A DNA stretch of 64,000 bases from the NCBI RefSeq assembly GCF_023856365.1, contig NC_064539.1, positions 30,802,118 to 30,866,117 on the forward strand. The letters run 5' to 3'. Numbering within the stretch: position 1 is the first letter of the stretch; every line of letters starts with the position of its first letter. This stretch comes from Brienomyrus brachyistius. Its lineage: Eukaryota > Chordata > Actinopteri > Osteoglossiformes > Mormyridae. Under the pieces are notes generated by a model. The model searched no databases, was not told the origin of the DNA, and saw only the letters and a list, made by a program, of their open reading frames with translations. A program made the position numbers and the translations under genes. Below, piece after piece: positions 31,921 to 43,330 of this stretch.

Positions 31921-33085
31921 TTGGTGAAAGCGCTTTAATCCCAAATCCTGCACTTAAACTTGCTTATAACAGGTTAGGCGTAAATTATTTACCATGACAG
32001 TATAACCCGTTTAAAATGAGCCATTTTGTGGTAGTATCGATTATATCATGTATAAAACGGCTCAGTACTCGTTTTTCATGGTATTGATTTAACAGCCCGC
32101 ACTTCTGCTTCGCGCTGACCACTGAGACTTGGAGCCCTACCAACGCACAAGTGTCATAACTGCTCTCTCGCACATGGGCTGTGACTGGCTACGGTGACAT
32201 TATAAAGCCTCACCGGTCAATGCCGATTTTTTTGCTCAGGTCGGATACGCGCTGTCACAGCTGTAGCTCTGCCCCATTGTTATTTAGCTGTGCTGGCTGG
32301 CAGTGACAGCGCTTAGCGTATGTACATGGTAAAACAAAAGAAACACATTGTCATTCATGTGGCAATGGCCGCGAATCTAAACGATCTAGGTCCACATATG
32401 AAAGTGACTAAAATCTGAATTGAAAAGACCAGATTTCTGTGTTCAGACAGCCCTGAAAAAAAGAACGACCCGTGTCACATTAAGGCAAAAAATCAGATTT
32501 GAGTCACTTCAGCCTGGTAATGTGAACGTAGCCATTAAGATGATCACTTCACTTAAGTGATAAACAGCGTAGCTGGAATGGTGTCTGGAATGCCTTTGGT
32601 GGTGTGCCAGTTAACCACAGCACATATGCCAGCCTGCATACAAGTTGTGCCACCGCATGATACTGACAAAGGGGGCAAACACCAAAAATTTTGCTAAGCA
32701 TTTTTAGGACAGACGCATGACACAATAAGGGTTAAAACATTTTGTTAAACAGTTCTGGTTAAACAGTTCCACATTAAAGACAACAGTCTACAATCATTTT
32801 TACCTGTGTAAAGAGCAGATCACAACCCAATCATCTGAGGTCGTGCTGATTAGTGTTGATCATTCCGTTGTTTGAAGTGTGTGTGCTTTGCCTTATAACA
32901 TGCAGACTTGTTATAGTGATGTGTACTGTTCCATAATACATTTAATAGTACAAATTAGTATCCAGTTTTAAACAATGTTTATTTACTGCTTTGTATATCT
33001 CTGAATACAATTACAGTGGCTACTTCTATACATTATATTATTGTTATGCTATACTGTCATGGCAATGCCCATTGGTGTGCATGTC
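31921..33085. other. Intergenic DNA, no gene seen
   Basis: Mostly unrecognised. The stretch 32440-32545, with TCAGATTTGAGTCACTT and TAATGTGAACGTAGCC, looks like a MITE relic of a type common in fish, but its ends are not clear. Confidence 0.4.
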
Positions 33086-33089
33086 TGAG

Positions 33090-33235
33090 TGCATGGTGTG
33101 TGAGTGTGCCCTGCGATGGGCTGGCCCCCCATTCTTGGTTGTTCCCCGCCTTGTGCCCGTAGCTTCTGTGATTGGCTCCGGACCCCCCGCCACCTAGAAG
33201 GATAAGCGGTTTGGAAAATGGATGGATGGATAGTA
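33090..33235 (+). mobile_element. LINE-type tail ending in (GGAT)n
   Basis: TGCCCTGCGATGGGCTGGC, GTTGTTCCCCGCCTTG and GGCTCCGGACCCCC are followed by AAAATGGATGGATGGATA. It is the same family as at 16955 and 54487, in sense orientation. Confidence 0.7.
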
Positions 33236-33359
33236 GATACAAAAGGTGAAGTGTATATACTGCAAAGAAAATTGTAATTAAAAACACATGAAAATTACAT
33301 TATATATTGTGTTAGTATCGAAAATGGCAATGATTTTTTACTGCAGGATACTGCTACCA

Positions 33360-33570
33360 GGGGCAGCGGTGGCTAATGGTTAAGGAAGCGCACTTGTAAT
33401 TGAAAGATTGTAGGTTCAAATCCCTGACCAGCAAGGCACCACTGAGGTACCCTGAGCAAGGTGCCGCCCCCAAACACTGCTCCCTGGGCGCTGAATTAGC
33501 TGCCCCCTGTATGTCACATATGGGTTATATGCAGAGGACCACCAATCACCTAATTCTATTCTAATTCTCC
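33360..33570 (+). mobile_element. tRNA-derived SINE
   Basis: A polymerase III A box (TGGCTAATGGTTAAGG, 33370-33385) and B box (GGTTCAAATCC, 33413-33423) are spaced as in a tRNA gene. They are followed by GGTACCCTGAGCAAGGTGCC and CACTGCTCCCTGGGCGC, a body shared by many fish SINEs. It is not a functional tRNA because the cloverleaf is not completed. An antisense copy lies at 60268-60425. Confidence 0.8.
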
Positions 33571-34035
33571 GAATAGGAATATGTATGTTTTTGGGAACAG
33601 TCAGCCATGTGGACTCTTATCCCATTAGTGTGCTATTCAGAAAGTATATGATGGATCTTTTTTGACGGTAACACGCATATTGTATGGGGGAAACTTAATA
33701 AAAAATTTTTTTTTTTTTTGAGAAAAATCACACTTGAAACATTTTCACTGATTGGTGGGACATGAAAGACAGGCAGAAATGCAGATTTTTTGGGGAGGGG
33801 GGAGAGTGTGTAGGGGGGCTAGAGATAGTTTGGGGTAGGCACATGCGCTATAATCAGCAGGGCTTCAAATGACAGGTGAAATATAAGGCGGATGCCGGCT
33901 TTTCGGTACTATGTGGAGGTTTTCACTCGCAATTTGTTAAACGAATTAGTAAACGGATGGTAGTTTTACTATACCCAAAAGTTTGTAATCACTGTAAAAT
34001 TGGTGTATCTTTATGTTTATTAAATTCAGAATGTG
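33571..34035. other. Intergenic DNA, no gene seen
   Basis: Contains a T run at 33707-33719 and purine-rich stretches, but nothing recognisable. Confidence 0.5.
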
Positions 34036-34575
34036 GAACACCACATACTACTGTTGGCATACTATGGTTTGGTATACTTCAGGGCGATGTACTCTGTAAT
34101 GGAGCACACCACATAATACTGTTGGTATACTATGGTTTGGTATACTTCAGTGCAACATGAACTGTAGCAGAGGATACCACAAAATACTGTTTTGGTATAC
34201 TATGGTTTGGTATACTTCAGGGCGATGTGCTCTGTAGTAGAGCACACCACATAATACTGTTGGTATACTATGGTTTGGTATACTTCAGGGCGGTGTGCTC
34301 TGTAATGGAGCACACCACATAATACAGTTGGTATACTATGGTTTGGTATACTTCAGGGCGATGTGCTCTGTAATGGAGCACACCACATAATACTGTTGGT
34401 ATACTATGGTTTGGTATACTTCAGGGCGATGTGCTCTGTAGTAGAGCACACCACATAATACTGCTGGCATACTATGGTTTGGTATACTTCAGGGCGATGT
34501 GCTCTGTAATGGAGCACACCACATAATACTGCTGGCATACTATGGTTTGGTATACTTCAGGGCGATGTGCACTGA
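34036..34575. repeat. Tandem array of a ~68-bp unit, about eight copies
   Basis: Each unit contains TACTATGGTTTGGTATACTT followed by CAGGGCGATGTGCTCTGTA and GGAGCACACCACATAAT. Within a unit GTGCTC pairs with GAGCAC and GGTATAC with GTATACC, so each could fold into hairpins. Units differ by a few substitutions (ATGTGC/GTGTGC, AATGG/AGTAG). No spacers or cas genes are present; it is a minisatellite. Confidence 0.9.
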
Positions 34576-35084
34576 AGTGTCAGTGAAGAAAGGAACAGCT
34601 CAGCAGCTATGACATCTTTTAAAAGAGGAGATCTTGTGGATAAACAGAGTTGGTGGTGTGGTGGTACTTTTTGCACTTGCAAAGTCTGACACGTTTATGA
34701 AACATAAGGATATGCCAAATTTATATTGATGAATTTTGGCCATTAATATTGCCTCATTAATATTTTAAGCATACTTCTAACCTGCTTACCAAACTGTGGG
34801 GGCAAATAAATGTCCGTATAGTACCGAAAAGTTCATCATCTGAAGCCCTGGTGATAATTGTGATACAATATGGATATGATATTGACCAGCCCTAGTGTAG
34901 GGGGGAAGGGGTGATGGAGCCATCCAGGGAATTGACCTATACTCTTCGTATTCCCACAGCATCTACTTTGCCATTGTTTTAGGGATGCTGATTCGTTTAA
35001 GTGCTTTGGAGGAATAATATCTAACTATAAATGAATAGTTTTTAGTTTTGGTGTGTTTGTCATGCCAAGTTTTCTTTTCTTTAG
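34576..35084 (+). promoter_or_regulatory. Conserved upstream region, gene E
   Basis: From about 34890 the sequence (GGAATTGACCTATAC, CCCACAGCATCTAC, TTTTAGGGATGCTGATTC, GGAATAATATCTAAC) aligns with that before genes B, D and H and leads into the leader exon. 34576-34880 holds nothing recognisable. Confidence 0.4.
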
Positions 35085-35205
35085 TTCCATCCATGACCAC
35101 AGACAGAGGAGATGAAAAGTGTTTACTAACAAAGCAGCGTGAACGTGAACCTTGGGCTTCTCACCAAAGCCACAGTAAGGCTGGCTGCACTTGAACCCCT
35201 AGCAG
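35085..35205 (+). other. Untranslated leader exon, gene E (probable)
   Basis: Follows TTTCTTTAG and ends CCCTAGCAG|GTAAGT. It is 121 bases with GATGAAAAGTGTTTACTAAC and CACAGTAAGGCTGGCTGCAC, closely matching genes G and H. It has no frame continuing into exon 1. Confidence 0.55.
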
Positions 35206-35429
35206 GTAAGTTCAGTTCTAGTCTTGTTATTTCAGGTCAGCCCATGGACATGTAGAGTAGAGGCAGCTCCAGTCTCCAGGACTGCATCCTCTTCAGAATT
35301 CCATCCAGCCATGATGCTGGAACTGGACTTTATATGCCATTTGCACAAGTATAAAAGAATTCTGCAGTTTTTACATGTCCTCTGTCTCTGCAATGCCATC
35401 GTTTGCCATTAATTGCAAGTTTCTATAGC

Positions 35430-35555
35430 ATTTTTGGCTTTAGGGGCCTTGCTAAAGGGCCCAACACTGATATGAGAACTCAGCCAGCTGCAGGATTTGA
35501 ACTGGCAACCTTCTGATCACAGGCACAGAGTCCAATGGCTACATTAGGCAGGACA
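35430..35555 (-). mobile_element. tRNA-derived SINE relic in the leader intron of gene E
   Basis: In antisense, GGGGCCTTGCTAAAGGGCCC, then GGATTTGAACTGGCAACCTT and CTGATCACAGGCACAGAGTC. This is a tRNA-like B box and 5' end in a fish SINE arrangement. The same relic is found at 63150-63265 and in part at 11750 and 53640, so it was carried along by the gene duplications. Confidence 0.6.
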
Positions 35556-35731
35556 AGTTTCCAGATACTTTGGATCTTCATCCTGATGACCCAATTAGAG
35601 CAGAGCTGAGAGCTCAGAGTCTGATGGGGCAGGACCGATACATGATCTTTATAATGAACAGGTTCAATGTATGTTCATCGTTCCCTTTCTGCTCTCAGAC
35701 GTCCTCCTGCAGGGCTGTGCCCAGCTGCAGC

Positions 35732-35836
35732 ATGGACCAGAAACCTCCCCAGCTAAGTGAGGCAGATGTGAAGGAGGAAGCGCAGGACATCCTCATATCG
35801 GATGTGGACGAGGCTGGGCACAGCAGCCCTGACAAG
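35732..35836 (+). CDS. Zinc-finger gene E, coding exon 1
   Basis: Thirty-five codons after an acceptor CTGCTCTCAG (35698). It differs from the consensus at several sites (SEADVKEEAQDILISDVDEAG) but keeps the VKEE motif, the SSPDK end and the GACAAG|GTGAAA donor. Confidence 0.85.
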
Positions 35837-35962
35837 GTGAAATGGAGCGCTGTTGGTGTGGGGCCCAGCTGCCTTACTTGTTAGTATCCAGGCAACCACA
35901 TAAAAATGGCCTTTCTGAAGTCATCTGGGATTTTTAACAGTCTCTGTCTATCCTGCCTTCAG

Positions 35963-36153
35963 CCATGTAACTATGACAGTGAATCTGCATCTAAACACCT
36001 TCACAGGCCTGCTGTCATGTCAGCTGTGCTTTTAACCTGTAGTACCTTCAGCAGTGAGCTGCTTAGATGGAATTGGAGTGGAGAGAGAGCAGCAGCTTGA
36101 GGGCACCTTGTGTTCAGTATCAGTCAGGAAAAATGTCTCCTGTATGTTTCCTG
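35963..36153 (+). other. Exon-like block between exons 1 and 2, gene E copy
   Basis: Starts after CTGCCTTCAG and ends TTTCCTG|GTAAAA. In this copy the frame that stays open across the block in F and H remains open, with substitutions. Confidence 0.4.
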
Positions 36154-36278
36154 GTAAAAACATTGGTAGACCTGGACCTGCTTCTTTGTATGATGTTGAA
36201 ACAGGTTTGCTTTCACTCCCATAGACCTTACGAACTCTTTATAGAAGAATATTATTGACTCTGTTCTCTTTTCCTCAG

Positions 36279-36438
36279 AATGCAGAGAGTACAGTAGGTC
36301 CCGTCTTTAATGGGGAGGTGAAAAAAGAAACCGTGTTTCAGGACGTGACTGAGGAGAAGGTGACTGTCCCTCTTCAGGTGGACCATACTAAAGGGAGACG
36401 GAGAACAAGAAGAGGGAGTGTCAGGCCTCCTAACCCAG
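36279..36438 (+). CDS. Zinc-finger gene E, coding exon 2 (long form)
   Basis: 160 bases after TTTTCCTCAG. It begins NAESTVGPVFNGEVKKET and includes the extension TVPLQVDHTKGRRRTRRG, like gene D. The donor is CCCAG|GTGACT. Confidence 0.85.
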
Positions 36439-36644
36439 GTGACTACAGAAAAATCTTCCAGCTTCCTGAATATTCTACATGGTGCATCACACAGATATCT
36501 AGTGCTGTATGCAATCTGTGCTACTGAATTCTTGCTCTATTAGACTCCACTGCCATGGACTTTATTTCTCCTGAATCCATCACTTTTGTTCCTATTGCCC
36601 AGTTCCAAGCTTATGTTTGCTCTTCTCCATGCCTCTTTATTCAG

Positions 36645-37642
36645 TCCAAGCTCTCGTACCAGGGAAGAGAGTGGACAAGTTCCCCTGTTCTCATTGTCCT
36701 TCGTCCTACACATTAGAGACTTACCTTCATAGACACATTAAGAAATTCCACCCTGAGGAGTTTGGCCCCGGTGTGATACTGAAAGTTCACTGGTGCTCCC
36801 ATTGTGGGAAGACTTTCAATCATTTAGAAGACCTAAGAAGACACCAGCGGATTCACACAGGGGAGAGGCCCTACCAGTGCTCCCAGTGTGGGAAGAGCTT
36901 CAGTCAGTTAGGAAGCCTAAAGATACACCAGCGGACTCACACGGGGGAGAGACCGCATCACTGCTCACATTGTGGGAAAAATTTCACTCGGTCAGGTGAA
37001 TTACAAAGGCATATGCGGACCCACGGAATAGAGAAGTCATATCAGTGTTCCCAGTGTGGGAAGAGCTTCACTTGGTTCAAAGACCTAAAAACACATCAGC
37101 AAAGTCACATAGTAGAGAAACCCTACCTCTGCTCCCAGTGTGGTCACAGGTTCACATGCGTTGAAGAACTAAAGATGCACCAGCAAATTCACACAGGCGA
37201 GAAGCCCTACCAGTGTTCCCACTGTGGGAAGAGTTTCAGTCAAGTAGGAACTCTAAAGGCACATGAACGAACTCACACTGGGGAGAGACCCTACCAGTGC
37301 TCCCATTGTGAGAAGAGTTTCAGTCAGGTAGGAACCCTAAAGATGCACCAACGGATTCACACGGGGGAAAGGCCCTACCAGTGCTCCCATTGTGGGAAGA
37401 GCTTCATTCAGTTAGGAGCCCTAAAGACGCACCAGCGCATTCACACAGGAGAGCGACCCTTCAAGTGCTCCCAGTGTGGGAAGAGCTTCACTCATCAAGG
37501 AAACCTAAAATCTCACCAACAAACTCATACAGGAGAGAAACCCTATGTCTGTGCTCAGTGTGGGAAGAGTTTTGGTCGTTTACGAGAGATTCAGAAACAC
37601 CAGCGAAAACACAAGGACAGACGCCTTACCACTACGCAGTGA
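36645..37642 (+). CDS. Zinc-finger gene E, C2H2 array exon (11 fingers)
   Basis: The acceptor TTTATTCAG gives VQALVPGKRVDKFPCSHC. There is one proximal finger ([17 protein letters not shown]) and ten in the array. Fingers 4-6 are the cassette with HGIEK and HIVEKP linkers shared with D and, in part, C. Fingers 7 and 8 are a recent duplication (FSQVGTLK). After finger 11 (CAQCGKSFGRLREIQKHQRKH) the frame gives DRRLTTTQ-TGA. In a neighbouring frame the same DNA reads PYHYAVRKEFH, the start of a twelfth, damaged finger. A one-base change at about 37615 therefore ended the array early. The C-terminal residues after the last histidine are not finger sequence. Confidence 0.85.
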
Positions 37643-37690
37643 GGAAGGAATTTCACTCACTCAGGAGATTTAGAGAGACACCGGTTTAAG
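37643..37690 (+). pseudogene. Remnant of a twelfth finger after the gene E stop
   Basis: Directly after the stop the frame reads NFTHSGDLERH, the helix half of a finger whose cysteine half is frameshifted. Confidence 0.65.
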
Positions 37691-38099
37691 TACCAAACAT
37701 GCCAAACAAAGTGACCCCAGAGTATATGGCATCCCTTAGGAAGCCCTATGGAAGGGAAGCAACACTATACTGTTTGATTATTCCTCTGTATCTTGGGACA
37801 CAAAAAGTGAGATTTGTGGACCTCAGCTTCTGCCAAGCAGCCAAATGGGTCACGTTGCATGGTGTAAGACAGACAGGATGTGAGACAGTGTGCTGCCACT
37901 GCAGAGCTTTGAACCATATGAGGAAACTTAAAAAAAACTTCTACCAAGGTGATTTCAAATGTTGTATGTGTCAAGCTGTACATTTACAAGAAAAAAGAAT
38001 AAAAGTATAAATAATTGTATGCTCCGGATGAGGAATGCATATGGTGCTGGACTCCAGCACAAAAAAAACATGGTTCCAGGATAGCATCACAGAAATGCT
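37691..38099. other. 3' flank of gene E
   Basis: No conserved 3' module is present here, unlike B, C and G. An AATAAAAGTATAAATAA stretch at 37998 could supply a polyadenylation signal. Confidence 0.4.
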
Positions 38100-38907
38100 G
38101 GGCTCATAATGTGGCTCTGTAACGTCAGCATAAGTGGGATGGGCTACGGGGCTCATAATGTGACACTGTAACATCATAAGTGGGATGGGCTATGGGGCTC
38201 ATAATGTGACACTGTAACGTCAGCATAAGGGGGATGGGCTACGGGGCTCATAATGTGACACTGTAACATCATAAGTGGGATGGGCTATGGGGCTCATAAT
38301 GTGACACTGTAACGTCAGCATAAGGGGGATGGGCTACGGGGCTCATAATGTGACACTAACATAAGTGGGATGGGCTATGGGGCTCATAATGTGACACTGT
38401 AACGTCAGCATAAGGGGGATGGGCTACGGGGCTCATAATGTGACACATCATCATAAGTGGGATGGGCTATGGGGCTCATAATGTGACACTAACGTCAGCA
38501 TAAGTGGGTTGGGCTACGGGGCTCATAATGTGACACTGTAACATCAGCATAAGTGGGATGGGCTACGGGGCTCATAATGTGACACTAACATCATCATAAG
38601 TGGGATGGGCTACGGGGCTCATAATGTGACACTGTAACATCATAAGTAGGATGGGCTACGGGGCTCATAATGTGACACTATAACGTCATCATAAGTGGGA
38701 TGGGCTACGGGGCTCATAATGCGACACTGTAACGTCATCATAAGTGGGATGGGCTACGGGGCTCATAATGCGACACTGTAACGTCAGCATAAGTGGGATG
38801 GGCTACGGGGCTCATAATGCGACACTGTAACGTCAGCATAAGTGGGATGGGCTACGGGGCTCATAATGCGACACTGTAACGTCAGCATAAGTGGGATGGG
38901 CTATGGT
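38100..38907. repeat. Minisatellite of a ~46-49-bp unit, about 17 copies
   Basis: Repeats of GGGCTCATAATGTGACACTG, TAACGTCAGCATAAGTG and GGATGGGCTACGG. Units alternate between TACGG and TATGG forms in the first half, with spacer differences (AACATCATAAG against AACGTCAGCATAAG). Later units are more uniform with GCGACAC. The pattern suggests expansion of a two-unit block followed by expansion of a single unit. Confidence 0.95.
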
Positions 38908-39179
38908 GTCCAAACCTTTCATATACCCAGAAAATTCAACCCATAACTGATACTGTTTGTCTAACACTGCTGACAGTGAAGCAACTTCCCAGCTTGTTAT
39001 AGTTTTTTTTATTCTGTGAAAAACAAAATGTTCTGCTGGCCAGGTTTAATAATACAGTTTATGTCACAGGTTGAATAAAATATTGTGGCTTTCAAGTGGT
39101 GAAGAGATCATGAGGCGATCTGTTTTTAAGACTCTTTTATTGCATGATCCTTAAAAGGGCAGCGGTAAAACGAGCGAGA
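38908..39179. other. Intergenic DNA, no gene seen
   Basis: Short AT-rich stretch with a T run at 39004-39010 and nothing recognisable. Confidence 0.5.
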
Positions 39180-39372
39180 ATAAATGCATCCATCCATGAT
39201 TGGTGTATGGTGAGTATTAAGGACGGGCAATATCACTCACTTCCCTTTTAATCCGGTAGTAAATAATGCTAAGATTGGTATCCCGATGCTGATACTTGGT
39301 ACTGGCCCAAGAATTTTCAGGACCCTCAACAGTTTGAAAAGCAGGCAGATTAAATTTGCTGGGGGAAATTAA
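39180..39372 (+). repeat. Intergenic repeat family, copy 5 (partial)
   Basis: Contains GGTGAGTATTAAGGACGGGC, AAGATTGGTATCCCGATGCT and CAAGAATTTTCAGGACCC. It breaks off into decayed zinc-finger sequence at about 39373. Confidence 0.6.
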
Positions 39373-39374
39373 AT

Positions 39375-40035
<661 letters not shown>

Positions 40036-40324
40036 GACAGACAAGCAGACTCAGAGGAAGTAGGGAAATGGTCATTAATGAACAGTTCTACAGCTCTGAA
40101 GAAGGATTATGTGTAGGCTGCAGCCATAGACGATGGCCTGTATCTCCTGAGCTTGCCTGATGTTTCTTCTGGACCTGATCCTGTCCAACCCCTGTGAGGG
40201 ATTGCTGGAAGTGGGTAGCAGAGCTTCCCTGCTGGGGTCTGGCCTCAGCACCCTCATTCTTCTTCTGTCAACCCTCCACTCTGTCTCCAGGTTTCCTGCG
40301 CTCTTTGGGTACACTTCCATACAG

Positions 40325-40576
40325 CTGCCATGGTCCATGCTGCTCCTAATGGCCGCAGTAGAGGTGCTGACTGAGGAGGAACTCAGCTGCAGGCTTTACA
40401 GTACAGTGCATGCAGGCAGAGAGAAGCTGCCGGAAGGGACCCTAATGCTGGCACATGATGAAATGCTGCAGCAGAGGCTGGTCCAGGCTGCTGGAAGCCC
40501 CTCTCTGAATCAGGGGGGGTTTGCAGGCTGGGTGGGTTATGCTCAGAGTCCTGCAGCGGTATCTGAATGGGAACAG
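40325..40576 (+). other. Conserved 3' exon-like module with an 84-codon open frame
   Basis: Between CTTCCATACAG and GGGAACAG|GTAGGG the 252 bases are open in phase 0 from end to end. The frame includes LPWSMLLLMAAVEVLTEEE, then HAGREKLPEGTLMLAHDEM and ends VSEWEQ. Copies B and G are four bases shorter near the middle and lose this frame. A second acceptor-like CCCCACAG follows at 40677-40684 before TCCTGCAGGAGTACC. I do not recognise the peptide. It could be a captured exon of an unrelated gene or a non-coding 3' exon. Confidence 0.4.
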
Positions 40577-40811
40577 GTAGGGAGTACTCATGTTTATTAT
40601 TGGTCAAACTGGGAAATGTTGGTAAGCCCAGGGTGATATAATTAATAATCATAGGGGTCTTAACTACTGCCCCCCCTCCCCACAGTCCTGCAGGAGTACC
40701 TGATCCCTTGTATAGGAAGCACACTCAGAAGGTGATTACAAATAGGTTATCCGTTTGCCGCACAGCAGTGCCCCTTAAATTATGAAAATTTTGTAATGCT
40801 TTACATTAAGG

Positions 40812-41013
40812 CAATGGTTCTCAAAGTCGGTCCTCAGGACCCACTGCCCCGCTTGTTTTCCAGCTATCCCTGCCTTACACACTGCTGATTACCTGGATCG
40901 GGTGTGTTCAGTCAAACAGAAGCTGAAAGACGGCTGGGACTCGTATGTGGGGCAGGGATAGCAGGAAAACAAGCAGGGCAGTGGGGCCTTCGGACCGACT
41001 TTGAGAACCACTG
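40812..41013. mobile_element. Palindromic hAT-like MITE
   Basis: The termini CAATGGTTCTCAAAGTCGG and CCGACTTTGAGAACCACTG are inverted, and the arms continue inward (ACTGCCCCGCTTGTTTTCC against GGAAAACAAGCAGGGCAGT). Flanks CATTAAGG and CATTAACT agree at six of eight positions. The CA.TGGTTCTCAA ends with an 8-bp duplication are typical of hAT elements. Confidence 0.75.
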
Positions 41014-42329
41014 CATTAACTGCACCTTCATAATGCATTTCTAATGCATTCATAGGACATTTTTACACAGCAAATGTACCAGTGTTAACACTGCATGGTG
41101 TTAATGTGTCCACACCAATCAGTGTTACATTTAACACATTACAGAGTGCAGTAAGCCTTGTTCTTACATTGTTAATAGTTATTAACTAATTGTTCAATTA
41201 GCGGAGTGCATTTTCTCTAAAGCAGATATAAAGGGTGGTGGCGTCATTAGCACTGGGAGAGTGCTCACCTTTTCTCAGCCCTGCTAAATAATTGTTATGC
41301 AGTGCAGCAAGCTCTTAAACACTACTATTATCATTACAAGCTCCAATCCCACAAATAAGAATAAAATACATACCAAACCAAATAAACAAACAGACGGGCT
41401 GCTACGTGGCGAATGCAGATGCTCTAGAAAGTCCATCAGGACCCGGGCTGCCCTTGATGTACCTGCTCCTTTCATCTCTACCCTACAATCGGAGCATGCG
41501 TAGCCATCAGGCTGTTTGGCAGATGATGTACTTTCAAGTTCAGTTTTACCGCTGCTCCAAGCATTCACATCAGTAAAGTACGTTTACGAATGTGTTACAA
41601 AGGCATTTTTATAGTAAAAAGTAGCTTAAATTTAGATTGATAGTTTAACCGACGTGTTCCAATAGATTGTCAATGTATATTTAGCTCAATAGCGAATTGC
41701 TTTACGAATTATAACCGTTTATACTACGGGACCGTTGAATGCTTGAATCTGATTGGCTGACGAACGTTCTGAGGTGTGCAATTATTTTCAGGGAAACGCA
41801 CGGCGAACGTAGTTCCAGGCAGCTCTCTTGACCGCATTACAGTTCCATATCACTTCGCATAGTTAACTGTAATAATATTGCAATAAATAGAAAAATTCAA
41901 CGAACGAATAAATAATTAAATGAATAAATATACATGCACAAGCTTTTCTGTCTCATTACTGCAATCACACGTCCTTGCACACGCACACTACGGTTACACA
42001 CTCACACAAAAACGTGTTGTCAGCGCTGCCCTGACGATTTTATCAGTTAGCCTAGTGTAGCAACTTAAAGGCTACACATGACATTTCTCACTAGCGAGGT
42101 AATAACAGCGCTGCATCTTAAAGCAGACTTACAGTTTAGAGACGGTGCTTCAGAACACTGCTGAGGGACACACAAAGGTAGCCTAATTCATACAAGATCT
42201 CTCTCTGTTTCTCTTTCTCTGTGTCTCTCGCTCTCTTTCTAATAACTTCATTATTAACTGCATTAGTCTGCTATCAACGGCTGAAGCCTCCATTGCCAGC
42301 TTTAAAATGACGTTTTGGAATTAGCAAAA
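41014..42329. other. Intergenic DNA, no gene seen
   Basis: AT-rich, with a CT-rich microsatellite-like stretch at 42199-42240 (CTCTCTCTGTTTCTC). Nothing else is recognisable. Confidence 0.5.
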
Positions 42330-43330
42330 GAGTCGTTGGATGAGATGCGGAAGAAATAATCCTACTCACAATAGCGATTTAAGTAGAAAAACTGGACGTC
42401 ATGCCGTTGAGCGTATTACGCAATACGCCGTATTGGTCGTTACGTCAGACGCAAGTTCTGAATGGCAGCGGAATAGCGGGGAGGAATGTGAGGGATGTAG
42501 GCTGCGGAGATTGAAGACGAGCGATACCAAAAACTACCAAGGTTGGTATCCCGATGCCAATATTCATGAGTCGGCCCAATCCTTTTCGGGGACCAAAGCA
42601 ACATTTGGCTAGTGGGCGGATTATATTTGCGATGGGGAATAAAAACCGCACCGGGCACTGAGGGACTATCACACATATCCACCACGCGCCGCACCGCTAC
42701 ACTTCATCACATTTATACTTGTGCATATTTATTGACGATTTTGTGCATATTATTTACATATTTCGTTTTGTCTTATGTCTTTGTTTGCACCGTTCAGGGA
42801 GTTGCTGACTCATTTCTCATTGTGTTGTCATGTACAATAACAACAACAAAGAACTGACCTGAAATTTGCCGAGCGGGCAGGGGAGGAGAGGAGGGCTTGT
42901 TTTCTTTCTGCCCACCCCCACGCCTGATGGGCGCCCCTGCCTGGTTGGGGTTCATATTCTGGGGTTGTATTCCTGAAAGCGAGTTGGGATTTAAACCTTA
43001 ACTATCACTTCAATGCGCCTGAAACGACGTAGACATCGTATCAGGTCCAGAAACGCTGATTACTGCTTTGGGGTCTGAGTTTATTTAGCTCTGAGTGTTA
43101 ATGGTACCCGAAGCGCGGCCCCGTGGAACAACAAACAGCCATCATCAGCCGATCGCTGAAAAGAACGAATCACCATGGAAACGGACGCTAAAACGCGCAC
43201 AGCTCCGTGCTTTCCGTGTCTGGAAATGGAGAGATTAACAACTGCGTAGGTCGTTTATAAATTCGTTTTAAAGAAAAAAGCAACACTGCAGCAAAGGAGA
43301 GAGATACGGCTTTTCAAAAACTGCAACTAG
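42330..43330 (+). repeat. Intergenic ~1-kb repeat family, copy 6, with long 3' part
   Basis: Carries GACGAGCGATACC, AAGGTTGGTATCCCGATGCC, CACGCGCCGCACCGCTACAC, TTTGCACCGTTCAGGGAG and AATTTGCCGAGCGGGCAGG. It continues uninterrupted into the segment paralogous to 9703-10140 (GAATCACCATGGAAACGGAC). This copy shows the pre-insertion state of the site hit by the 527-bp element in copy 1. Confidence 0.65.

Noticed and set aside
33365..33430. tRNA gene
   Set aside because: A and B boxes are present but the acceptor and anticodon stems do not form; the SINE body follows directly.
34036..38907. Tandem arrays that might suggest CRISPR
   Set aside because: Units are head to tail without unique spacers, and the DNA is clearly from an intron-bearing animal genome.
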